From NCBI GenBank assembly GCA_964388455.1, contig CAYMAN010000012.1:1-64000 (forward strand): DNA of 64,000 nt, read 5' to 3'. Every line of letters starts with the position of its first letter. The first letter of the stretch is position 1. Below the pieces are notes generated by a model that saw only the letters and a list, made by a program, of their open reading frames with translations, did no database searches and was not told the DNA's origin. Shown here piece by piece: positions 51,482 through 59,979 of this stretch. This DNA comes from JBBRWO01 sp964388455. GTDB taxonomy: Bacteria; Actinomycetota; Coriobacteriia; Anaerosomatales; JAAXUF01. The translations under genes were made by a program, and so were the position numbers.

Positions 51482-53644
51482 ATGGCGAAGGCAGCAAAAT
51501 CGACCAGCAGCAAGGCACGGAACGGCGGTACTCGCGCCACGAATCAAGCCTCCGTACCCGCCGAGAACATGAGCTCAGCGCGCAAGATCGCGTGGTACTC
51601 CCTGCTCTCGATGGTGTTCCTGGTGCCTATCGCCATCGGCAACTTCACCTGGCTCGGCTTCGATCTGCCGATCACCTACGATCAGTTCGACATCATGAAG
51701 GTGTTTCTGCAGCGCGTTCTTGGCCTGATTGCCTTTGGCGCCTGGTCGTGGGACATGCTCAACCACGGCGGCAAGATCCGTCGGACCCCCATTGACTGGC
51801 TGATTCTTGGGTTCCTCGGCTGGGTGCTGCTGACGGCGTTCACGTCGATCCATCCGCCGACGGCGGTGTTCGGCAAGTACCGTCGCTTCGAGGGACTTCT
51901 GTCGTTCCTGAACTATGCGGTCATCTATTTCCTCGTACTCCAGTTCGCCGACCGTCCCTCGCGCGTGAAGACCCTTGCGCAGAGCCTGTTCTGGTCAGGC
52001 GTACTCGTCACCGGCTACGGCGTCGCCCAGTCCGTGGGCTACGACCTCATCGGATGGGGCGCTCTGCCCTTCGAGCCCAACCGCTCGTTCTCGACGTACG
52101 GCAACCCGGACCTGCTCGGCGGGTTCTTGATGTTCTCGATTCCTGTCACCCTCGGCTTGGCCCTGTCTGAGACGCGCACCAACTGGCGGCTCATCTACTG
52201 GGCGGGGATGCTTCTCAACGTGTGGTGCTGGATCACGGCGTTCACACGCGGTGCTTGGATTGGCGGCTTCGTCGGCGTTGGATTCGTCATCTTCTTCGCG
52301 TGGCGCCACTCGGCCAAGTTGTCCAAACTCGAGTGGCTACCCGTTGGCGGAATCATCGCAGTCGGCGCAGGCATCATCATCAGGAGTCTTTCCAATCCCA
52401 ACGAGGTCATGAATTTCGGCCGCAGGTTCGCCTCGATCCTCGATTTCGATGGTGGAAGCGGAAAGACGCGTACGGAGATATGGACCGCGGCGATCGACGC
52501 GATCAAGGACAGCCCGATCGTCGGGTTCGGGGCAGACACGTTTCGGCTCGTCTTCCCCAAGTACAAGCCGTACGACTATGTAGCGGACGCAGGCTACCTA
52601 TCCGTTGCCGACAACGTTCACGACTACCCACTCCAACTCGCAGCCGGCATCGGCATCGTTGGCATGCTCTTGCTGTACGGCATCTTCGGCTGGGCGGCGG
52701 TGCGCTCGGCCCCGGCCGTGTTCAAGAAGACCGATGATCATAAGCGCATTCTGCTGGGGGCGTTCTGGGCTGCTTGCGCGGGATACCTTGTGCAGCTGAT
52801 GTTTGGTCTGTCGGTCACCGGCAACACATTCCTTCTCTGGACGGCCATCGCGGTCGTGTTGGCGCCGACGGCCGCTATCGTCGAGTTCAAGGCACCGTCG
52901 TGGGGCCTCGCGGTCTCGGCCGTCCTGCTTGTGCTTGTTGGTCTTGGAGTCGGCTACCAGTTCGTGTTCATCCAGGCCGACAACGCGTACCTACAGACGC
53001 GGATCGGACTGCGCGGCGCCGCAAGAACTGAGATGGCGCTCAAGGCCGCGAAGCTCAACCCCTTTAACGATATGTATCGGGCCGAGGTCGGGCTCGCCTA
53101 CACCGATGAGGCCCTGGACTACATCAACCAGGCGCAGCAGGCGCAGCAGTCCAATCAGGATCCGCAGCCATTGGTCGTAGCCGCGAAGCAGAAGTTCAAT
53201 CTTGCTGAGGTGTCCTTGCGCGACACAATCGCGTTCGTGCCGCCCGAGTACGACAACTACGTCTTCCTGGCGAACCTCTACAACATGGGCGCGCAGATGT
53301 TCGCCGAGCCCTCCTACTACGAGAAGGCTGCGGAGGTTGCACTGGATGGAATCGCGGTCGAGAGGTACGGACCCGCGATCAGACTCCAGTACGCCCGAGC
53401 GCTTATCGGCCAGAACAAGTCCAGCGAGGCGATACGTGAGCTGGTGACCGCTTTCGAGATGGACCACGCGTACACCGAAGCGGCAATCCTGCTGGCGCAG
53501 TTGTACGAGCAGGATGGCCAGTACGCCAAGGCTCTCGATGTGCTGAAGAAAACGGAACTCAGAAAGCCGGCGCAGGCCGGTGTCGCCGAGGCGATAACTC
53601 GGCTTGAGGCGAGCTCGACGCCGACTCCCACGCCTGCACCATAA
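51482..53644 (+). CDS. O-antigen ligase-family protein fused to a TPR domain
   Basis: A 720-residue protein. About eleven spans in residues 35-505 include the Wzy_C/O-antigen ligase block: FNRSFSTYGNPDLLGGFL-type region (near 200), TRGAWIGGFVGVGFV (near 255) and DNVHDYPLQLAAGIG (near 380), whose Arg and His match the ligase motif. Residues about 520-705 form TPR repeats (MALKAAKLNPFNDMYRAEVG, ALIGQNKSSEAIRELVTAF, LYEQDGQYAKALDVL). It could polymerise or ligate the glycan, or transfer it to protein. TPR-carrying ligases in Gram-positives have been linked to protein O-glycosylation. ATG 51482 has AAGAGGAG upstream. Confidence 0.86.
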   Translation: MAKAAKSTSSKARNGGTRATNQASVPAENMSSARKIAWYSLLSMVFLVPIAIGNFTWLGFDLPITYDQFDIMKVFLQRVLGLIAFGAWSWDMLNHGGKIRRTPIDWLILGFLGWVLLTAFTSIHPPTAVFGKYRRFEGLLSFLNYAVIYFLVLQFADRPSRVKTLAQSLFWSGVLVTGYGVAQSVGYDLIGWGALPFEPNRSFSTYGNPDLLGGFLMFSIPVTLGLALSETRTNWRLIYWAGMLLNVWCWITAFTRGAWIGGFVGVGFVIFFAWRHSAKLSKLEWLPVGGIIAVGAGIIIRSLSNPNEVMNFGRRFASILDFDGGSGKTRTEIWTAAIDAIKDSPIVGFGADTFRLVFPKYKPYDYVADAGYLSVADNVHDYPLQLAAGIGIVGMLLLYGIFGWAAVRSAPAVFKKTDDHKRILLGAFWAACAGYLVQLMFGLSVTGNTFLLWTAIAVVLAPTAAIVEFKAPSWGLAVSAVLLVLVGLGVGYQFVFIQADNAYLQTRIGLRGAARTEMALKAAKLNPFNDMYRAEVGLAYTDEALDYINQAQQAQQSNQDPQPLVVAAKQKFNLAEVSLRDTIAFVPPEYDNYVFLANLYNMGAQMFAEPSYYEKAAEVALDGIAVERYGPAIRLQYARALIGQNKSSEAIRELVTAFEMDHAYTEAAILLAQLYEQDGQYAKALDVLKKTELRKPAQAGVAEAITRLEASSTPTPTPAP

Positions 53645-53750
53645 ACACACAGCCTATTCAAGGGTAGCGGCATCGTCGTTGCTCAACGTGGGTCGACCGG
53701 AAACGGACGGCCGATGACGACGGAGCCACAACGAGAGGCCCAGCATCCGC

Positions 53751-54437
53751 ATGACAGAACAGGGAGCGACACCCCAGCCCAGCGGTGGGGAATCGGACGA
53801 TCACGCACCGGGAAACCTCATCCCGATGTGGCTCGCCATTCTCGTTCTGGTCCTGCTTTTGGGCGTCATGGCGGTCGGTGGTTACGTGATCCGCGGAGTG
53901 GTCGCGGGCGACGAGCGTGAGCTCAGCCCGCGTGAAGCGGAGATCGAGTCATGGCGTGCCAAGGTGCGCTCCGCGCCACAGGATCCTGCGGCGCACCTGG
54001 GTCTCGGCTACTCGTATCAACTTGCGGGCCGCTATGACAAGGCGCTCGCAGAGTATGAAACGGTGCTCGATGAGCAGCCGGGCGATACCGCCGCGCTGTA
54101 CAACCGGGGCGTCGTCTATCTGAAGCTCGACGTCGGCCGCAAAGCCGAGGAGTCGTTCTGGGACGTGCTTGAGGTGGAGCCCGGGCACGTGCTTGCCGCC
54201 AAGGCGCTCGGAGAGCTCTACACGGAGAAGCGTCAGTATCGTTCTGCCATCCGAGCAGTTCGTCCCGCGGTCGAAGCGCATCCCGAGATGGCTGATCTGC
54301 AGTACCTGATGGGGCTGTCCTACGAGAAGCTCGGTAACACGGGGTGGGCGATCGAGCGGTATAAGTTGGCCCTGAAGTACGCTCCGGACCTGCAGCTCGC
54401 CGTCGAAGGGCTCGACCGCCTGGAGGCCTCGCGATGA
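53751..54437 (+). CDS. Membrane-anchored TPR protein (module copy 2)
   Basis: A 228-residue protein with one span at about residues 24-48 (IPMWLAILVLVLLLGVMAVGG) and an outward TPR domain: HLGLGYSYQLAGRYDKALAEY, ALYNRGVVYLKLDVGRKAEE and LMGLSYEKLGNTGWAIERYK. It corresponds in layout to the 37426 protein, with a shorter N-terminus and an NHL gene immediately downstream (four-base overlap). The 106-base gap before it contains no clear promoter. The chosen ATG has only a weak GAGAGG about 15 bases upstream. Confidence 0.84.
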   Translation: MTEQGATPQPSGGESDDHAPGNLIPMWLAILVLVLLLGVMAVGGYVIRGVVAGDERELSPREAEIESWRAKVRSAPQDPAAHLGLGYSYQLAGRYDKALAEYETVLDEQPGDTAALYNRGVVYLKLDVGRKAEESFWDVLEVEPGHVLAAKALGELYTEKRQYRSAIRAVRPAVEAHPEMADLQYLMGLSYEKLGNTGWAIERYKLALKYAPDLQLAVEGLDRLEASR

Positions 54438-55618
54438 GCGACTACGACGGCGGGCCGGACAAGCTCCCGGATGACGAGTTCGAGGCTGATTACGAGAATG
54501 ACCCAGAGTTCGAAGACGTCGAATCCGCAGATGCACCCGTTGCCCGGACTGCGCGCGGCTTCTATGTGACGCCCAGGCAGACGTTCGCGGGACTCGCGAT
54601 CGCGCTCGCAGTGATCCTAGTGCTGCTTCTGGGCTATCTGTGGTGGCTATCGCGTCCGGCGAATTTCACTGAGACCGGCGGTGAGAAGAAACCTGGTGTA
54701 GAACCGATTCTCTCTGTTTACGGTCCCGGCCGCGGGGACAAGCCACGGTTCGATTCGCCGATGGGTGTCGCTTGGGGTCTCAAGGATCGGATATATGTGG
54801 CCGACTCCGCCAATAGTAGAATCAGCGTCTTTGGCAAGGAGGGCGACTTCCTGTTCCAGTTCGGCGGCTTCGGAATCGCCAAACCGCTCAAGGGCGCAGT
54901 CTCCACCTGGAAGCCGGGCCTGCTCGACTACCCAACGGATGTCGCCGTCGACCGCAAGAACGGTGACGTGTATGTCGCCGATTTCTATAACGACTCGATT
55001 TCCGTCTTCACCGAGGCAGGTAAATTCATCCGTCGTTTCCCGGATCCGCAGCAGCAGGTCGGCCGAGGAGGTTCGGGTGCAGAGGGCAAAGGCATCGCTG
55101 TGACTGCGGTGGCAGTCTCGGATGGCAAGGTCTATGCGACGGATACCTACCAGGTGCTCGTATTCACCTCGACAGGCACGCTGATCAGGCAGTTCGGGAT
55201 GCCCGGTCTCGACCCGGGTCAGCTTGATCACCCAAATGGGATCGCAGTCGATGTTCGCGGGCGGATCTACGTGGCAGACTCGAATCACAACCGGGTGCAG
55301 GCGTTTGATTCTGAGGGAAAACATCTGTGGACCACGGGGGCCAAGGTCTCGGATCTTAAGAAGGAGACCGACAATCCGTTCGTGTTGCCGCGAGGGCTGG
55401 CCGTTGATGCTGATGGGTCGATCCTGGTAGCAGACCCCCTCGGCCAGAGTATAGTGAGATTGAGCGAAGACGGCGCGGTGCTTGCTACGTACGGGACGAG
55501 AGGCTCTGCGGCTGGGGAGTTCAACTTCCCCAACGACCTCGATGTTCGTGATGGATTGGTGCTGGTGGCCGACAAGGAGAACAACCGGGCCCAGCTAGTG
55601 AAGCTCACACGTCGATAG
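54434..55618 (+). CDS. Membrane-anchored NHL-repeat propeller protein (module copy 2)
   Basis: A 394-residue protein with a very acidic N-terminus (residues 10-36), one span at about residues 52-74 and an outward NHL propeller: SPMGVAWGLKDRIYVADSANSRI, YPTDVAVDRKNGDVYVADFYND, HPNGIAVDVRGRIYVADSNHNRV, LPRGLAVDADGSILVAD and FPNDLDVRDGLVLVADKENNR. It matches the 38333 protein in position and domain order but lacks its C-terminal span. The ATGA overlap with the TPR gene shows coupling. It probably binds or positions the cytochromes encoded next. Confidence 0.85.
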   Translation: MSDYDGGPDKLPDDEFEADYENDPEFEDVESADAPVARTARGFYVTPRQTFAGLAIALAVILVLLLGYLWWLSRPANFTETGGEKKPGVEPILSVYGPGRGDKPRFDSPMGVAWGLKDRIYVADSANSRISVFGKEGDFLFQFGGFGIAKPLKGAVSTWKPGLLDYPTDVAVDRKNGDVYVADFYNDSISVFTEAGKFIRRFPDPQQQVGRGGSGAEGKGIAVTAVAVSDGKVYATDTYQVLVFTSTGTLIRQFGMPGLDPGQLDHPNGIAVDVRGRIYVADSNHNRVQAFDSEGKHLWTTGAKVSDLKKETDNPFVLPRGLAVDADGSILVADPLGQSIVRLSEDGAVLATYGTRGSAAGEFNFPNDLDVRDGLVLVADKENNRAQLVKLTRR

Positions 55619-55708
55619 GAGACGCGAGTTGCCCCAAAGGAGCAGCATGAAGTACCATGACAACACATGCGCACAGGGGAACCGCCTTCCGAAACAGGGT
55701 GGAATAGC

Positions 55709-56833
55709 GTGACACGGTACTGGATCAGATTGTCCATAGCATCCGCTGCTCTGCTCGCTCTGAGCGCCGTGCCCGCTTTTGCCTACCCTGAGTCGACCAC
55801 CAATGTCGAGCCGAGCGGTACGCCGCCCCTTTGTTCGGACTGTCACGGGCTCGAGTCACTCACGCAGGATCCCGCCACCGTTGGCAAGGCATCCAAGCCG
55901 GCCACTTGGTCGGCGTTCGACTCCGAGGCCGGTACATTCGTCGGCAGCCGCAAGGGCCCGCACGGTGGATACACTGCGGGAACCCAGAAGTGCAGCACGT
56001 GTCACCTCGTACACAATGCGGCGGGCAATACCGCGCTGCTTCCTGAGGCCACGATCGCCGACACCTGCAATACGTGTCACGACGGCACCGGCGGCGGTGG
56101 AGTCTACGGCGTCATCCAGTACCGTTCGGGATCCGCACCGGCTGCCACACACGGCATCGGTGCCGACAGCCTGAATGCGACCGGTACCGTGACCGTTCCC
56201 GGAGGCTCCACTACCTCTGCAGACGGCTCGCTTGAGACTACCTTCACCGGTGAAAACGGCAGCTTGACCTGCACCGATTGCCACAGTCCGCATAACGCGG
56301 ATACAGTCGATCCCTTTATCGGCGACCGCAAGCGTTCATCGGCTGACACATCCACACAGGTCGCCACCAATCGTCTTCTTCGCAAGATGCCCACGAAGGC
56401 GACGGTCTCGGTAACCAAGTACGGGTCCAACTGGTGTGAGTCCTGCCATAAGGGTAGCCACGTCAAGACCTCCGCGGTTACCAACCATACCGTGTCACGT
56501 AACGCGCAGGGCTATCACTATGGCAACGTCGTAGTCCGTTCGGGCTACAACTCCACGGTCGCGTCCGCTGCGCCGTCCGCTCTCGGCGGCAGCAACCTGG
56601 GATACGTGGCGTCGTACACGGTCGATCCCGCTCCCATATGCCAGCAGTGCCACGAGGATGCCCGTTCTGTCGGTGACACGCAGCGCTTCGCAGTTTCGAC
56701 GGCCGAGTCGTTCACGGTGAACACGGATGGTGTCGGTGGGGGCAACCCGCAGTACCAGAACTTCCCTCACGAGACCCAGGGAGCGAAGCTGCTGATCGAG
56801 CAGGATCCTGACCTGTGCACCAACTGTCACTAG
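55709..56833 (+). CDS. Seven-haem exported cytochrome c (module copy 2)
   Basis: A 374-residue cytochrome with signal peptide (YWIRLSIASAALLALSAVPAFA) and seven CXXCH sites: CSDCH, CSTCH, CNTCH, CTDCH, CESCH, CQQCH and a final CTNCH that ends the protein. The KGPHGGYTAGTQKCSTCHLVH block is shared with the six-haem protein at 39656. GTG 55709 follows a GGTGGA ribosome site; the ATG at 55667 leaves 14 extra residues before the signal peptide. The terminal haem abutting the stop codon is notable. A hairpin terminator follows. Confidence 0.87.
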   Translation: MTRYWIRLSIASAALLALSAVPAFAYPESTTNVEPSGTPPLCSDCHGLESLTQDPATVGKASKPATWSAFDSEAGTFVGSRKGPHGGYTAGTQKCSTCHLVHNAAGNTALLPEATIADTCNTCHDGTGGGGVYGVIQYRSGSAPAATHGIGADSLNATGTVTVPGGSTTSADGSLETTFTGENGSLTCTDCHSPHNADTVDPFIGDRKRSSADTSTQVATNRLLRKMPTKATVSVTKYGSNWCESCHKGSHVKTSAVTNHTVSRNAQGYHYGNVVVRSGYNSTVASAAPSALGGSNLGYVASYTVDPAPICQQCHEDARSVGDTQRFAVSTAESFTVNTDGVGGGNPQYQNFPHETQGAKLLIEQDPDLCTNCH

Positions 56834-57158
56834 CGTTAGTTGCTTCTTGCTCGTCCATGAACAAGCGTTGGGAGGCTCGCACCTGCGGGCCTCCCTTCTG
56901 ATTCTTCGCACGCTACAGTCGTCACTTCTGGATGAGAGCGGGGTGATTCACGGTCCGCATGAATGTGGCGTGCTAGTCGATTCTCAGCGCGAGCACGGGA
57001 GAGCGACAGATGCTTCATAATGAGTCCAATCCGTTCCTCGGATGCTGTAGAACTGGTTCAGTCACCGTGGCGCTCGTGGTAGACTTGCGCCATACGAATC
57101 GTGCGCGCCGCGCCACCATCGCGCCCTCGTACACACATCGCGGCGCGGAGGAGGGATC
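56834..57158. other. Intergenic region between cytochrome genes
   Basis: This gap of 325 bases holds a terminator hairpin at 56870-56895 and little else recognisable. A CATAAT at 57016-57021 and a TAGACT near 57080 are possible -10 elements, each without a convincing -35. A strong GGAGGAGGGA ribosome site precedes the TTG start at 57159. I see no gene in it. Confidence 0.5.
56870..56895 (+). terminator. Hairpin terminator after the seven-haem cytochrome
   Basis: GGGAGGC (56870-56876) pairs with GCCTCCC (56889-56895); CGC and GCG inside extend the stem. It is followed by TTCTGATTCTT, a weak T-rich tract. It lies 37 bases after the stop. Confidence 0.72.
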
Positions 57159-58610
57159 TTGCCCGATCCTGAGGTCGTCGTAGTAGACGACGTCGACCCG
57201 AATATCGTTTCGGCCTCACATGGGGATGAGGAGCAGCGCGGCAGGCGCTGGTATGGTCTGCTTGCCGCGATATTGCTGTTTCTGCTCCTGATGTGCTGTG
57301 CTGTCACGAGTCTGGACATTTGGGTCACCCGGGGTCCACAGCAGGCGAGATTCATCGCGCGCAACCTCTCATGCCTCCAGTGCCACACTGAGCTGATTCC
57401 TGACTTTGCCAAGGCAGCCGTGCATCGCCCCTTCGTGCAGAAGGAGTGCATCACCTGCCACACGCCTCACGGCGCTCAGGTGACAGCGATCGTCACAGAA
57501 GGTCCAGGGCGCACGATCACGCGTGCTCGCACCGTTGTTCAGTGGCTTCCGCTCAAGTGGTGGTTCGGTCTGTGGGAGAGGTTCACCGGGAACACGAGCA
57601 CCGTTGTGACGACCGGCGACGGCCGCGTAGTCTCGAAGAACACCAAACAGGTCGCGGGCGAGAAGTCAGAGCTGGTCATGCCCGAGAAGGATCTGTGCTG
57701 GACGTGTCACGGCAATATGGGGCCGTTGCTCGGCGACCCGTATCAGCACCAGCCGTTCGGCGCGGGTCAGTGCACGACCTGTCATGACCCTCACGCCTCC
57801 GACTACCGTGCCCTTCTCACGCAGGCGCCGGATAAGCTGTGCTTCACGTGTCACCCTATGGGTGCACAGCTCAATCGGATGCAGGCGCACAGTCCGGCGA
57901 AAGAGGGCTGGTGCACCGATTGCCACAATCCGCATGCATCCAAGTACAAGGGGATACTGGTGACCAACCAGCGCGACCTGTGCTTCCGATGTCATCCATC
58001 CGTCGCTGGCCTTTCGAGTATGCCGGTTCAGCATCAGCCGTTCCTCAACGATAACTGCACGGGATGTCATCAGCCCCACGGCTCGGACTACACGCCGCTG
58101 CTCAACAAATCGCAGCCGGAACTGTGCTACGACTGTCATCCTCGAATTGAGGATCAGTTCGCGCAGGCCAGCCATCATCCCGTCGGGGTCAACCTGACAT
58201 GCGGCTCCTGTCACGACCCGCACGCGTCGCAGTACTCGGGGCTGGTGAATGCGCAAGATAACGCCTTCTGCTATCAGTGCCACGCAGAGAAGAAGGCGGT
58301 GTACGAGGTCTCGAGTCATGAGCGGACGCTGTGTATCAAGTGCCACACGCCGCACGGATCGGCATACACTCCCATGCTCGTACAATCGAATCCCGATCTT
58401 TGCTTGTCATGTCACCCCAACTACGAGGGTCAGAACAAGCATCCAGTCCGCCCTGTGAATCACGATGTCAAGGCGAACAAGGGCCTCACCTGCTCGTCAA
58501 CATGTCACAATCCGCACGGCACGAAGTTCCGTTACATGATCAACAACTGGAACTGGAATCAGGACGGCATGTGCCTGCAGTGTCACCTGTACGTCGGAAT
58601 CAAGTTCTAG
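57159..58610 (+). CDS. Membrane-anchored multiheme cytochrome with doubled CXXCH repeats (15 haem motifs)
   Basis: A 483-residue cytochrome with an uncleaved N-terminal anchor (residues 32-52) and 14 CXXCH motifs plus one CX3CH (CSSTCH) near the C-terminus. From residue 170 the motifs form regular pairs of the doubled-CXXCH (paired NrfB/DmsE-like) kind: CTTCHDPHASDYRALL...CFTCH, CTDCHNPHASKYKGIL...CFRCH and so on. Start is TTG 57159 with GGAGGAGGGA just before it. It is followed after 21 bases by a NapC/NrfH-like cytochrome, suggesting a quinol-oxidising electron chain across the envelope. Confidence 0.9.
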   Translation: MPDPEVVVVDDVDPNIVSASHGDEEQRGRRWYGLLAAILLFLLLMCCAVTSLDIWVTRGPQQARFIARNLSCLQCHTELIPDFAKAAVHRPFVQKECITCHTPHGAQVTAIVTEGPGRTITRARTVVQWLPLKWWFGLWERFTGNTSTVVTTGDGRVVSKNTKQVAGEKSELVMPEKDLCWTCHGNMGPLLGDPYQHQPFGAGQCTTCHDPHASDYRALLTQAPDKLCFTCHPMGAQLNRMQAHSPAKEGWCTDCHNPHASKYKGILVTNQRDLCFRCHPSVAGLSSMPVQHQPFLNDNCTGCHQPHGSDYTPLLNKSQPELCYDCHPRIEDQFAQASHHPVGVNLTCGSCHDPHASQYSGLVNAQDNAFCYQCHAEKKAVYEVSSHERTLCIKCHTPHGSAYTPMLVQSNPDLCLSCHPNYEGQNKHPVRPVNHDVKANKGLTCSSTCHNPHGTKFRYMINNWNWNQDGMCLQCHLYVGIKF

Positions 58611-58631
58611 CCCCTCTCACTAAGGATCACC

Positions 58632-59840
58632 ATGGCGCGCATTTCATTCGCTGGTTTCAAGGACCCGGGTAGCCGACCGCGCTATATCGTGTGGACGGCG
58701 GTCATCGTCCTTGTGCTTGCGGCTGTTGTGATCGTTGCGCTAGGCGTGACATCGACCAGGTGGTTCTGCGCCGAGGGGTGCCACAAGGTGCAAGACGACA
58801 CCATCACTGCCTATGAGCACTCGGCGCATCGCAACATCAGTTGTATGGCGTGCCACATGCCGGTCGGGGCCGACCCCATCACGTTTCTGCTCCACAAGGC
58901 CGAGGCGCTCGGCGAGCTTGCGCTCACCGTCACCAACAACTACGAGCTCCCACTCAACGGCGAGAGCGAGCTGGCCCTCACCATGGAGTCCACTCAGTGC
59001 ACGCAGTGTCACGACACCGAGAAGCGCCCGGTCACGCCGAGCCCCGGTATCGTGATCGACCATGCAGTGCACGCTGAGAAGGAAGTCACGTGCACGATCT
59101 GTCACAATCGGACCGCGCACGTCGAGGACTTCGAGCTCACATTGACCGATCCCGAGACCGGTGAGCCCAACCAGCCGCACGAGGATTTCATGTCCATGAC
59201 GGCGTGCTTCAGATGCCATTCACAGGAGAAGGTCGGCGACAATCCGCCCGGCGAGTGCGCTGCATGTCATACTCCCGCCTTCAAGTTGAAGCCGGCTTCC
59301 CACGACGCCAAGGACTTCTACCCCAAGGGTCACGCCAAGCTCGCTGCCGCAGAAGAGAGCCGGGTCGCTTCCGCGGATGGCGCCGCCTGGCTGTCCGCCG
59401 AGGAGGCCAGCGCGTCGGCGACTGCGGAAGACGCTTCCGTAGATGAGAAAGAGAAGAGCGAGGGCGCTCATGGCGAAGAGAGCCTCGGAGAATCCCTGAT
59501 CAAGGTCGAGAGCATCAACGAATGCTCGACTTGTCACTCACGCTCGTTCTGCACCGATTGTCACGGCGTTCCGATGCCGCATCCGCCGACCTTCACCAAG
59601 ACTCACGGCTCGGTTGGTAAGAAGGACCCGGGCGTCTGCGTGAAGTGCCACGGCTCCGCCGCGACGTTCTGCAACGAGTGTCATCACGGTACGGCCATGG
59701 ATCTCCCGTATAACACCCGGCGACCGTGGCGCACCGCACATCCCGCAGCCGTTCAAAACGTTGGCGCCTCGGCCTGCTTCAAGTGCCACAACCCGACGTA
59801 CTGCGCCGAATGCCACGTCAGAGGATCGAGCGGCAACTAG
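58632..59840 (+). CDS. Membrane-anchored NapC/NrfH-like dodecahaem cytochrome
   Basis: A 402-residue protein. One span at residues 19-41 precedes CAEGCH, a CX3CH first haem motif, then CMACH with the NrfH-like spacing; nine further CXXCH sites follow (CTQCH, CTICH, CFRCH, CAACH, CSTCH, CTDCH, CVKCH, CNECH, CFKCH, CAECH make ten after CMACH), giving 11 canonical plus one atypical. An acidic Ala/Glu/Ser linker (about residues 240-290) divides two haem domains. The N-terminus would accept electrons from menaquinol. ATG 58632 has AAGGA five bases upstream. The CX3CH recalls that of the 40710 protein. Confidence 0.87.
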   Translation: MARISFAGFKDPGSRPRYIVWTAVIVLVLAAVVIVALGVTSTRWFCAEGCHKVQDDTITAYEHSAHRNISCMACHMPVGADPITFLLHKAEALGELALTVTNNYELPLNGESELALTMESTQCTQCHDTEKRPVTPSPGIVIDHAVHAEKEVTCTICHNRTAHVEDFELTLTDPETGEPNQPHEDFMSMTACFRCHSQEKVGDNPPGECAACHTPAFKLKPASHDAKDFYPKGHAKLAAAEESRVASADGAAWLSAEEASASATAEDASVDEKEKSEGAHGEESLGESLIKVESINECSTCHSRSFCTDCHGVPMPHPPTFTKTHGSVGKKDPGVCVKCHGSAATFCNECHHGTAMDLPYNTRRPWRTAHPAAVQNVGASACFKCHNPTYCAECHVRGSSGN

Positions 59841-59874
59841 CTCCCGGTCAGCCCCTCTGCCGGGAATCGATGGG

Positions 59875-59883
59875 TGCTATACT
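59875..59883 (+). promoter_or_regulatory. Extended -10 promoter (TGCTATACT) before the radical SAM gene
   Basis: TGC followed by TATACT, a strong extended -10, lies 97 bases upstream of the chosen ATG at 59980. It gives a leader of about 90 bases, with an in-frame GTG (59950) within it. Confidence 0.5.
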
Positions 59884-59979
59884 CGCCTGTACGCAGCTGC
59901 CTGCCCGGCATTCTGCGTGGGGGAGCGGCAGCGGTGTCGTTCAGGGGTCGTGACAACGACCGAAAGGGCCTGGCTTTCT

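Noticed and set aside
55619..55708. Possible GEMM (cyclic-dinucleotide) riboswitch before the seven-haem cytochrome
   Set aside because: A short GCACAGGGGAACC...CGAAA stretch recalls the motif, and such riboswitches do precede cytochromes in Geobacter, but the second half of the aptamer is absent and the candidate runs into the start codon.
59842..59865. Hairpin TCCCGG...CCGGGA after the 12-haem cytochrome
   Set aside because: Stem of six bases with a 12-base loop and no T-tract; too weak to call a terminator.
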